Part shown: positions 1 to 5,641 of the stretch, one piece after another
How positions within the stretch are numbered: the first letter of the stretch is position 1
How the letters are laid out: the number at the start of each line of letters is the position of its first letter
Source of the DNA: Silanimonas sp965368785
GTDB taxonomy: Bacteria; Pseudomonadota; Gammaproteobacteria; Xanthomonadales; Xanthomonadaceae
Direction of reading: 5' to 3'
Assembly: GCA_965368785.1 (NCBI GenBank)
Contig: CBDUOG010000085.1
Location: forward strand, 1 to 7,098
Length of the DNA stretch: 7,098 nucleotides
Made by a program: the position numbers and the translations under genes
Notes under the pieces: model-generated
What the model saw: the letters and a program-made list of their open reading frames with translations, nothing else
Told to the model about the DNA's origin: nothing
Databases searched by the model: none

Positions 1-664
1 CGCAACTGCGCTCAATGGCTTCGGCCAAAAGCTCCGGGTCGCGCAGCAGCAGGCCCTGCGCGTTCTTATCGAGCCAGTCAAAAAAAACGCGGTCGCCGAT
101 CGCCCCGTATTTAATCACTTCGGCAAAACCTGAGCGTAGTTCGCGTTCGGGCAGCGTGCTGAGGGTGTCGGTGTCGGCAATGACCGCGCTGGGCTGATGA
201 AAAGCGCCAACCAGATTTTTACCTTCGGGCAAATCGATCGCGGTTTTTCCACCGACCGAGGAATCCACCATCGCCAACAAAGTGGTGGGTATTTGCACCA
301 GGCGAATTCCGCGCATCCAGGTGGCTGCGGCAAACCCGGCCAGATCGCCGACCACGCCTCCGCCCAGGGCGATTACCGTTGCATCGCGATTGGCGCTCAT
401 TGCACCGAGCGCATGAATAATTTCGGTATAGCGGCGAAAGTTTTTTTCCTGCTCGCCCGCCGGTAGGGTAATCACGCCTACGGTTTTGTCGGCGAGCGCT
501 TCTTCGATAGGCGTCCAGTAATACTTGGCGATATTTCGATCGCTGAGTACAAATGCATGACGACCCGGTGCCAATGCGGCGAGCGCTTGGGGATTTTTTA
601 ACAGACCGCTGCCGATCTGTATCGGGTAGCGTCGCTTGCCTAATTCAACGCTGAGTTCACGCAT
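1..664 (-). CDS. aroB: 3-dehydroquinate synthase AroB, C-terminus cut off by the window edge
   Basis: Converts DAHP to 3-dehydroquinate, the second step of the cytoplasmic shikimate pathway; the family uses NAD and a divalent metal. About 221 codons are visible of a usual ~360. The N-terminus MRELSVELGKRRYPI matches the family start. Visible motifs are PAGEQEKN (68-75), the NAD-binding run ALGGGVVGDLAGF (99-111), IPTTLLAMVDSSVGGKTAID (125-144), GKNLVGAFHQP (148-158) and SGFAEVIKYG (178-187), whose E182 aligns with a metal-ligand glutamate. The last visible codons read AIERSC, as expected near the middle of the protein. I chose the ATG at 664 because AAGGA lies 9 bases upstream; an in-frame ATG at 670 would add two residues but leaves only 3 bases to that site. 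The start overlaps the end of aroK, so the two are probably co-translated. No disruption is visible. Confidence 0.96.
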   Translation of the reverse strand, partial: MRELSVELGKRRYPIQIGSGLLKNPQALAALAPGRHAFVLSDRNIAKYYWTPIEEALADKTVGVITLPAGEQEKNFRRYTEIIHALGAMSANRDATVIALGGGVVGDLAGFAAATWMRGIRLVQIPTTLLAMVDSSVGGKTAIDLPEGKNLVGAFHQPSAVIADTDTLSTLPERELRSGFAEVIKYGAIGDRVFFDWLDKNAQGLLLRDPELLAEAIERSC

Positions 665-1202
665 GCTCATCGGTCCTTGCGTTGACAAAAGGCAGCGCTT
701 CGCGGCTGAGCAGCTCAATCAGTTGTTCCGACGAAAGGCGCTGGGCATCAACGCTCAAATGAGCGGTCGCGCAATATAAGTGCTGTCGATTCTCACGCAT
801 GCGTTCTAATGTCTCTATCCAGTTCGGGTTTTGCAACAGGGGCCGGCTCTGATCGCCACTCAGGCGTCGCACCTGTTCGGCCACGCTAACATCCAGATGC
901 ACCACAAAGGCGCGCTCGCGCATAATTTTCCGGTTCGCTTCTAGCAAGATTGCGCCGGCACCGCTGGCGACTATTTGACCCTTTGCAGCCAGCGTTTGGC
1001 TAAGCGCATGACGTTCATATTCGCGAAAACATTCCTCACCCTCATCGGCGAAGAGCTGCGTGGCGGTACGGCCGCTATTGGCCTGAATGCGTTGATCCAG
1101 ATCGACCACCGGCCAGCCCCAGCTCGTGCTGAGCAGAGCAGCCAATGCGCTTTTGCCAGCGCCGGTCGGGCCGATTAACAGGATGTTTGCTGCAGGCGTC
1201 AT
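657..1202 (-). CDS. aroK: Shikimate kinase AroK with a variant glycine motif
   Basis: Phosphorylates shikimate with ATP to shikimate 3-phosphate in the cytoplasm. The 181-residue length is normal. The Walker A loop GPTGAGKS spans 11-18. Next come VVDLDQRI (32-39) with the substrate and Mg aspartates, GEECFREYE (55-63) with R60 at the shikimate-contacting arginine position, the LID-like SRPLL (119-123), and RENRQHLY (136-143) with R139 likely the second shikimate arginine. One key site is odd: the family's GGG shikimate-binding motif (ViatGGGav) reads IVASGAGAI (77-85), so the middle glycine is A82. The enzyme may still work, but this is a change at a contact site. The ATG at 1202 sits close to the first beta strand; no clear ribosome site precedes it. 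It lies immediately upstream of aroB with overlap. No pilQ precedes it, unlike the common pil-aroK-aroB order. Confidence 0.93.
   Translation of the reverse strand: MTPAANILLIGPTGAGKSALAALLSTSWGWPVVDLDQRIQANSGRTATQLFADEGEECFREYERHALSQTLAAKGQIVASGAGAILLEANRKIMRERAFVVHLDVSVAEQVRRLSGDQSRPLLQNPNWIETLERMRENRQHLYCATAHLSVDAQRLSSEQLIELLSREALPFVNARTDEHA
674..678 (-). promoter_or_regulatory. Ribosome binding site deciding the aroB start
   Basis: On the minus strand this reads AAGGA, inside the 3' end of aroK. It is 9 bases from the ATG at 664 and only 3 bases from the ATG at 670, which favours the later start. Assignment is by eye. Confidence 0.5.
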
Positions 1203-1231
1203 GGCGGTGATGCTAGCCTAGAGCGTCGCTG

Positions 1232-1263
1232 ATGCCTAATGCCTGAAGCCATTCATGCCTGAA
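1232..1263 (+). repeat. Threefold ATGCCT repeat at the start of the SDR gene
   Basis: ATGCCT occurs at 1232, 1239 and 1255. The last two copies extend to ATGCCTGAA. Only the third ATG opens the long frame. The first encodes MPNA then stop. The second encodes MPEAIHA, whose TGA at 1260-1262 lies just inside the SDR gene. These are either decoy starts, tiny upstream frames, or the trace of a small tandem duplication. Confidence 0.55.
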
Positions 1264-2043
1264 ACCATACTAATCGCCGGTGCGGGATCTTTGGGTCTGG
1301 AATTCGCACGGCTGCGCGCAAGCCCCGCAAGTCAGGTGCTGGCGCTGCGCCGATCGGAAAAGCCCGACCCGCCGTACTGCCATTTTGTCGCTGCCGATTT
1401 GATCAGTGGCGCGGGGCTTGAGGCCTTGCCGTCACAGGTTGATTTGTTGCTGTTTTGCCCCAGCCCGGATCGCCGTGAGCCGCGAGCCTACGAGCAGATT
1501 TTTATCGATGGCCTGAACCGTTTGCGCGATAAGGTGCAAGCAAAGCGCAGCTTATTTGTCTCTTCAACAGCGGTGTATGGCGAAGACAGCGGACAGTGGG
1601 TGGATGAATTATGCGCAGAAAACCCCAACGCATTTAATGGCGAAATATTGCTGCGCGCCGAATCCAATGTGCTGCTGGATTCGGCCACAACGGTGGCGCG
1701 TTTATCGGGTTTGGTGAAGTCTGCCAATGGTCGCATCCTGCAGAAAGCCTGCGGCTCTGAGCCCGGAACCCGGCGCTGGACCAATCGAATACATGTGCTC
1801 GACGCGGCGCTGGCGCTGAGTCATTTGGCCGATTTAAGTGCGTTTGAACCGGTTTATTGTGTGAGCGATAACCGGCCGGTACGTGAATTCGAAATGCTCG
1901 ATGAAATCCGCGAATACCGTGGATTGCCTAAGCTCGGAGCGGCACCTGACAGCGTTGAAAGCGGCAAGCGCGTGTGCAATCGGCGTTTGCGTAGCAGCGG
2001 TTGGGAACCGCGATTTGCCGACTTTCGGGCAATTTACTGTTGA
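1255..2043 (+). CDS. Atypical NAD(P)-binding SDR / epimerase-like protein (YeeZ-like)
   Basis: A 262-residue Rossmann-fold protein resembling YeeZ-type atypical short-chain dehydrogenases. The dinucleotide loop is GAGSLG (9-14) after a hydrophobic strand. The central block SSTAVYG (103-109), followed by GQWVDE (113-118), occupies the catalytic region. The later block RWTNRIHVLDAALAL (174-188), then YCVSDNRPV (201-209) and KRVCNRRLRSSGW (238-250), match the C-terminal half of extended SDRs. The classical YxxxK is absent: Y108 is followed at +4 by S112. Such loss is typical of the atypical SDR subgroup, so sugar epimerase activity should not be assumed. Substrate unknown. The ATG at 1255 fits the domain start, but no ribosome site is evident. 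Its 3' end overlaps the convergent kinase by 10 bases. It is divergent from aroK with a 52-base gap, so the two may share a control region. Confidence 0.85.
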   Translation: MPETILIAGAGSLGLEFARLRASPASQVLALRRSEKPDPPYCHFVAADLISGAGLEALPSQVDLLLFCPSPDRREPRAYEQIFIDGLNRLRDKVQAKRSLFVSSTAVYGEDSGQWVDELCAENPNAFNGEILLRAESNVLLDSATTVARLSGLVKSANGRILQKACGSEPGTRRWTNRIHVLDAALALSHLADLSAFEPVYCVSDNRPVREFEMLDEIREYRGLPKLGAAPDSVESGKRVCNRRLRSSGWEPRFADFRAIYC

Positions 2044-2846
2044 CCGTGCCGCAGCTGGCTGCGAACGACACGGCGCTGTGCATCCAGCTCAATAATCCAA
2101 TCTGCGCGCGCCGGTACCTGCTCTAACACTAATTGGCTGACCCGCTGAAAATACAAAATAAATTCTTCAACCTGAGCTTGCGTCATTGCCGAGCGGGTCG
2201 GGTTGAGCGCCTGCAAGCTTTGCTCTTGTTGCCAGCGCCATTGGCGAACCTGCGCAAAGCCCGGGCCCTGCAACAAGATCAGCCGGTCGAAGAGTTGCCA
2301 TAACGGCGCGTACCCGGCCAGGGCATGATTGCAATAACGTCGCCATACTTGATCGGCATCTTTATCGCGCTCCAGTGAATTCACCGCTTCGGCCAATTCG
2401 CTGTCTGCTTGCGGCGTGGTGCCTAAAAACCAGCCTTCGAAAAAAATCAGACCTGCCGCACGGCTTACATGCCGCCATTGCGGCAGCGCTAAACGCTCGT
2501 CGGCTATTTTATCGAACACCGGAATACTGGCTGCTCCGCGCTTGAGCGCATCAAGCGTACGTATGGCCAGCTCAATGTCATGGGTGCCCGGCGGCCCGCG
2601 TGTGGCTAATAGAGGATGGATCTGCCGGGCAAGTGCCGTGCGCTCTGGCCGGGTTAAATAGAAATCGTCGATCGACACGGCGACCGCATTGATCCCGTCT
2701 TCACCTGCGCGTGCGCATAGTTGCGCGCTCAACGTTGATTTTCCTGTGCCTTGCAGGCCGCTAATGGCAATAATAGGGCAGGCGCCGGGTACGCCTCGGG
2801 CGTACTGGTAGATGGATTCGACAAATTCAGCGTCGTAGCCGTGCAT
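2034..2846 (-). CDS. P-loop kinase of the plant-type D-glycerate 3-kinase family
   Basis: A 270-residue cytoplasmic kinase. Walker A is GLQGTGKST (30-38). SIDDFYLT (58-65) carries the acidic pair typical of uridine-kinase-like folds. RGPPGTHD (83-90), PVFDKIADERL (109-119) and FFEGWFLG (135-142) match plant GLYK and its bacterial homologues. The C-terminal part shows RQWRWQQEQ (201-209) and the M-x2-AQVEEFI-x3-FQR region (221-235). Plant GLYK phosphorylates D-glycerate to 3-phosphoglycerate; bacterial members are often annotated only as kinases, and the substrate here is inferred, not shown. The ATG at 2846 is just before the domain; the upstream sequence has no strong ribosome site. It is divergently oriented from pdxH and converges with the SDR gene. 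It appears monocistronic, with no glyoxylate or glycerate pathway genes beside it. Confidence 0.87.
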   Translation of the reverse strand: MHGYDAEFVESIYQYARGVPGACPIIAISGLQGTGKSTLSAQLCARAGEDGINAVAVSIDDFYLTRPERTALARQIHPLLATRGPPGTHDIELAIRTLDALKRGAASIPVFDKIADERLALPQWRHVSRAAGLIFFEGWFLGTTPQADSELAEAVNSLERDKDADQVWRRYCNHALAGYAPLWQLFDRLILLQGPGFAQVRQWRWQQEQSLQALNPTRSAMTQAQVEEFILYFQRVSQLVLEQVPARADWIIELDAQRRVVRSQLRHGQQ

Positions 2847-2859
2847 GTAAAATTGACGT

Positions 2860-2889
2860 TGATCATGGGCCGTTACGGCCGGGCGATCA
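2860..2889. repeat. Nested inverted repeat between the kinase gene and pdxH
   Basis: Outer arms TGATC (2860-2864) and GATCA (2885-2889) enclose a perfect inner hairpin, GGCCG (2868-2872), loop TTA, CGGCC (2876-2880). It occupies the middle of the 71-base divergent gap, the right place for an operator controlling one or both genes. No T-run follows, so it is not a typical terminator. I could not place a convincing -35/-10 pair around it. Confidence 0.4.
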
Positions 2890-2904
2890 CAATAATGCTT
2901 TAAC

Positions 2905-2910
2905 AGGAGA
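2905..2910 (+). promoter_or_regulatory. Ribosome binding site for pdxH
   Basis: AGGAGA lies 7 bases before the GTG at 2918. This supports a GTG start for a protein that is shorter at its N-terminus than E. coli PdxH. Confidence 0.8.
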
Positions 2911-2917
2911 AAGTCGC

Positions 2918-3511
2918 GTGAACGATTTGTACCACGAAGCGCTGGCCCAATTCACTGAGCTATTTGCCGAAGCCAAGCAGTCCGGTGATCCGGATGCGAC
3001 GGCGATGAGCGTAGCAACCGCCGATGCCAACGGCCGGCCGACGGTGCGCACCGTGTTGTTGAAGCAATTTGATGAGCGCGGCTTTGTGTTTTTTACTAAT
3101 TTCAATTCGCGCAAAGGCCGGCAACTCAAACAGAATCCATACGCTGCGCTACTGTTTATGTGGAAACAACTGCGCAATCAAGTTCAAGTGAAAATCGAAG
3201 GCGCGATTGAGCCGGTGACCACTGCCGAAGCCGATGCCTACTTCGCCACGCGACCGCGCGCCAGCCAGATCGGTGCCTGGGCTTCGCTGCAATCTGAAGT
3301 GCTGCCTTCGCGCGAGGTGTTTGACCAGCGTTACGCCGAGTGTGAAGCGAAGTTTGCCGATGGCCCGGTTCCCAGGCCCGAGCATTGGTCCGGTTTCCGG
3401 GTCGTGCCGGAACGCATTGAATTCTGGTTTGGCGCGCAATTTCGATTGCACGATCGTCAGGTGTACACGCACGAGAAGGGCGGCTGGCAAAAACATTTGT
3501 TGTACCCTTAA
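2918..3511 (+). CDS. pdxH: Pyridoxamine 5'-phosphate oxidase PdxH, short form
   Basis: FMN enzyme that oxidises pyridoxamine/pyridoxine 5'-phosphate to PLP in the cytoplasm. Motifs in order: RTVLLK (44-49), FFTNFNSRKGRQL (58-70, FMN phosphate contacts), NPYAALLFMW (73-82), NQVQVKIEG (87-95), YFATRPRASQIGAW (108-121) with the substrate residues Y108, R112 and S116, and EFWFGAQFRLHDR (168-180) with R176, H178 and R180. At 197 residues it lacks about 20 residues of the E. coli N-terminus (the REYTKGGL region near the active site). The usual RQV is NQV, EFWQGG is EFWFGA, and the usual RLAP C-terminus is LLYP. Active-site residues remain, so it is probably functional, though a divergent PNPOx-family role is possible. 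GTG start with a good ribosome site. First gene of a pair; the next starts 3 bases after its stop. Confidence 0.9.
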   Translation: MNDLYHEALAQFTELFAEAKQSGDPDATAMSVATADANGRPTVRTVLLKQFDERGFVFFTNFNSRKGRQLKQNPYAALLFMWKQLRNQVQVKIEGAIEPVTTAEADAYFATRPRASQIGAWASLQSEVLPSREVFDQRYAECEAKFADGPVPRPEHWSGFRVVPERIEFWFGAQFRLHDRQVYTHEKGGWQKHLLYP

Positions 3512-3514
3512 GCG

Positions 3515-4315
3515 ATGAGCAAAACCCACGGTCCGCAACGCATTGTCTGCCTCACCGAAGAGCCGACTGAAACCCTGTACGCGATCGGTGAATCGCAACG
3601 CATTGTGGGCATATCCGGTTTCACTGTGAGGCCGGCGGTTGCGCGCAGAGAAAAACCCAAAGTCAGCGCATTTACTTCGGCCAAAATTGATCAGATCATG
3701 GCTTTGCAGCCGGACTTCGTAATTGGTTTTTCCGACATTCAAGCCGATATTGCCGCCGATCTTATTCGCCGCGGTGTGGAAGTGTGGATCAGTAACCACC
3801 GCAGCGTTGACGGCATTCTCGATTACATCCGGCGTCTGGGTGCCTTGGTCGGTGCAGCAGAAAAGGCCAAGGTCTATGCGGATCAGCTGGAGCAGTCGGT
3901 GCAAAGAATCGGCGAGCAGGCGCAGCAGTTCAGCCATAGGCCGCGCGTGTATTTTGAGGAATGGGATGAGCCGCGTATCAGCGGTATCCAATGGGTCGCT
4001 GAGCTCGTGCGGATTGCCGGCGGTGACGATATTTTTCCCGAACTGGCCGCGCAATCATTAGCGAAGCATCGAATACTGGCTGATGATCAAGCCATTATTG
4101 AACGCGATCCGCAGATTGTTTTCGGGTCGTGGTGTGGCAAAAAGTTTCGACCCGACCGCGTTGCCAAACGCGCGGGTTGGCAATCGGTTGCTGCGGTTCG
4201 TGACGAGCAGTTGTTCGAGATTAAATCGCCGCTTATTTTGCAGCCCGGCCCTGCCGCGCTCAGCGCGGGCTTAGCGCAGATCGCCAAACATATTGCGCAA
4301 TGGCAAGAACGCTAG
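3515..4315 (+). CDS. BtuF-like substrate-binding protein without a signal peptide
   Basis: A 266-residue protein resembling class III periplasmic binding proteins (PF01497-like; BtuF/FhuD fold), a family that binds cobalamin or iron chelates. Strongly patterned blocks are VCLTEEPTETLYAIGE (11-26), VGISGFTVRP (31-40), VSAFTSAKID (50-59), YFEEWDEPRISGIQWV (146-161), GSWCGKKFRP (204-213) and EIKSPLILQPGPA (235-247). The bilobed architecture is suggested by two Rossmann-like halves joined by a helix near 115-140. The N-terminus MSKTHGPQRIVCLTEE goes straight into the first beta strand, with no hydrophobic leader and no lipobox, so it should be cytoplasmic. No in-frame leader is possible upstream because pdxH ends 3 bases before. 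No permease or ATPase gene lies in the window. Often called cobalamin-binding protein; ligand uncertain. Coupled to pdxH; no clear ribosome site of its own. It converges on DUF4426 with interlocked stops. Confidence 0.85.
   Translation: MSKTHGPQRIVCLTEEPTETLYAIGESQRIVGISGFTVRPAVARREKPKVSAFTSAKIDQIMALQPDFVIGFSDIQADIAADLIRRGVEVWISNHRSVDGILDYIRRLGALVGAAEKAKVYADQLEQSVQRIGEQAQQFSHRPRVYFEEWDEPRISGIQWVAELVRIAGGDDIFPELAAQSLAKHRILADDQAIIERDPQIVFGSWCGKKFRPDRVAKRAGWQSVAAVRDEQLFEIKSPLILQPGPAALSAGLAQIAKHIAQWQER
4312..4315. other. Interlocked stop codons of two convergent genes (CTAG)
   Basis: The palindrome CTAG gives the BtuF-like gene its TAG at 4313-4315 on the plus strand, and the DUF4426 gene its TAG at 4314-4312 on the minus strand. 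There is no intergenic space and no rho-independent terminator, so the two transcripts must overlap at their 3' ends. Confidence 0.9.
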
Positions 4316-4758
4316 CAGGGCTTGCTGCCGCAAAATTCCTGGCGGAACCGAACCCGCAATACGTCACCGTCACTGGTGGTGATATCGGCTTCGATGTCGA
4401 GTGTCTCCGGCGGATTAATCCGGATTTCACCGAGGTAATAAACGGCATCTTGTTCGCGCACTTCGCGCATCACCACGGTTTGCCGCTGGCCGTTTAGATT
4501 GGTTGCAGCAACGATCATGGTAGCGTTAACGCTTTCGCTACTGCCGGCCTCACCGCGGCGTGCCGCAATGTTCAGCAGAACGCGGTTTTCCGAACGAATA
4601 ATGCCCATCTGTTTAGCCACTTCGGGGGTGAGTAGCATGGTGGGCATAGCGCTGTAATAAACGGTCGTATCACCCGACTGCACGGAGTTTTGCGCATGAA
4701 TCAGGCCGGCGATCAGGCATAAGCCGAGGGCGGAAATGATGAGCTTTATGGAATTCAT
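4312..4758 (-). CDS. Secreted DUF4426 family protein
   Basis: A 148-residue protein of unknown function resembling DUF4426. The start MNSIKLIISALGLCLIAG is a signal peptide: one lysine, a hydrophobic core, and likely cleavage after IHA at residue 22, placing the mature protein in the periplasm. The mature part begins around GDTTVYYSAMPTMLLTPEVA, then GIIRSENRVLLNIAARR, and ends RFRQEFCGSKPC with two cysteines five residues apart that could form a disulfide. The start at 4758 is favoured over an upstream ATG at 4800: AAGGAG lies 6 bases before it, and the 14 extra residues would bury the signal peptide. In Pseudomonas this family sits in the pilT-yggS-proC-yggT-metX-metW neighbourhood; here it directly follows proC after 55 bases. 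It is probably the last gene of the yggS-proC operon. Confidence 0.85.
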   Translation of the reverse strand: MNSIKLIISALGLCLIAGLIHAQNSVQSGDTTVYYSAMPTMLLTPEVAKQMGIIRSENRVLLNIAARRGEAGSSESVNATMIVAATNLNGQRQTVVMREVREQDAVYYLGEIRINPPETLDIEADITTSDGDVLRVRFRQEFCGSKPC

Positions 4759-4764
4759 AGCGCG

Positions 4765-4770
4765 CTCCTT
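4765..4770 (-). promoter_or_regulatory. Ribosome binding site of the DUF4426 gene
   Basis: AAGGAG on the minus strand, 6 bases before the ATG at 4758. It decides the start against the longer reading from 4800. Confidence 0.8.
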
Positions 4771-4785
4771 TCTGCGGGATAGGGC

Positions 4786-4801
4786 GATGCCTTGCAGCAT
4801 C
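4786..4801 (-). repeat. Small hairpin between proC and DUF4426
   Basis: GATGC (4786-4790) and GCATC (4797-4801) form a perfect 5-base stem with a 6-base loop. No U-run follows on the minus strand, so it is not a standard terminator. It could be a processing or attenuation site within the operon, or chance. Confidence 0.3.
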
Positions 4802-4813
4802 TGTATTGCTTAC

Positions 4814-5641
4814 TCAAGTGCTTTCATCATTGGCTTGCGACAACTCGGCACCTCGTACACGTGCAGCGTGAATCGCTTTTCGCATCACGCCAACAAAGTC
4901 GCTCTGTTCTAAAGACTGTAACGCAGCAAAGGTAGTTCCGTTAGGACTGGTCACTTTTTTACGCAATGTTGCTGCATCGTCAGCGGTTTCGGTGAGCATG
5001 CGTGCCGCGCCCATGATGGTTTGCAGGCTCAGCACCCGTGCAGCCTCTGCTGGAAGGCCCTCGGCGATTGCGGCGTGTTGCATCGCTTCGGCCAGTAAGA
5101 AGATATACGCCGGGCCACTGCCGGAAACTGCGGTGACCGCGTCCATCAAGGCTTCGTCGTCAATCCACACCGTTTTTCCGGCGCTGGATAATATGTGTTC
5201 AGATTGCTCGCGTTGTGCGAGCGTGCAGCGCGAGTTCGCGAACAAGGCGGTGACCCCGGCACCGAGCATGGCCGGCGTGTTGGGCATGGTGCGAACAACG
5301 CGTTGGCCGCCACCGAGCCAGCGGTTAATTTGCTCGCTGGTGATGCCGGCCGCGATGGAAATAACCAACGGCTGATTGTTTTGCGCCAGCGCACTGAGCT
5401 CCGTGCAAACCGCGCGCAGCACTTGCGGCTTAACCGCCAACACCCAGATATGTGCCCGTTCAGCCGCCGCCACATTTTCGGCAAACGCATTCACCGCGTA
5501 GTCGCGCGTGAGCGATTCACGGCCTTCGGCCATGGGTTCCGATACGCTGATGTCCTGAGCATTGCTGCCCGAGTGGATCAGGCCGGCAATCAGGCTGCGC
5601 GCCATATTGCCGCCGCCAATAAAACAAATTCGTGGGTTCAC
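4814..5641 (-). CDS. proC: Pyrroline-5-carboxylate reductase ProC
   Basis: Reduces 1-pyrroline-5-carboxylate to L-proline with NAD(P)H, the last step of proline synthesis in the cytoplasm. The 275-residue length is typical. Motifs are the dinucleotide loop FIGGGNMA (7-14), LAVKPQ (68-73), SIAAGI (95-100), VVRTMPNTPA (115-124), the dimer and active-site signature AVSGSGPAY (171-179), and VTSPNGTT (230-237). The last block carries N where many members have VTSPGGTT. It starts at GTG 5641, with AAGGA 6 bases upstream inside yggS, and overlaps the yggS stop in GTGA. This implies translational coupling with yggS. Downstream, 55 bases separate it from the DUF4426 gene on the same strand; yggT, the usual next gene in Pseudomonas, is absent. 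Confidence 0.97.
   Translation of the reverse strand: MNPRICFIGGGNMARSLIAGLIHSGSNAQDISVSEPMAEGRESLTRDYAVNAFAENVAAAERAHIWVLAVKPQVLRAVCTELSALAQNNQPLVISIAAGITSEQINRWLGGGQRVVRTMPNTPAMLGAGVTALFANSRCTLAQREQSEHILSSAGKTVWIDDEALMDAVTAVSGSGPAYIFLLAEAMQHAAIAEGLPAEAARVLSLQTIMGAARMLTETADDAATLRKKVTSPNGTTFAALQSLEQSDFVGVMRKAIHAARVRGAELSQANDEST

Noticed and set aside
1488..1784. Minus-strand open frame of 98 codons within the SDR gene
   Set aside because: Antisense shadow of the SDR coding sequence with no ribosome site or domain.
2853..2858. TTGACG as a -35 box for pdxH
   Set aside because: No acceptable -10 hexamer is found 16-18 bases downstream.
3149..4054. Long minus-strand open frame of 301 codons opposite pdxH and the BtuF-like gene
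   Set aside because: It spans the reverse complement of two clearly conserved genes, shows no recognisable domain, and is rich in Arg, His and Leu as expected from antisense of GC-rich coding DNA.
4759..4800. N-terminal extension of the DUF4426 protein from an ATG at 4800
   Set aside because: The extension is basic and would displace the signal peptide; the ribosome site AAGGAG lies 6 bases before the ATG at 4758.
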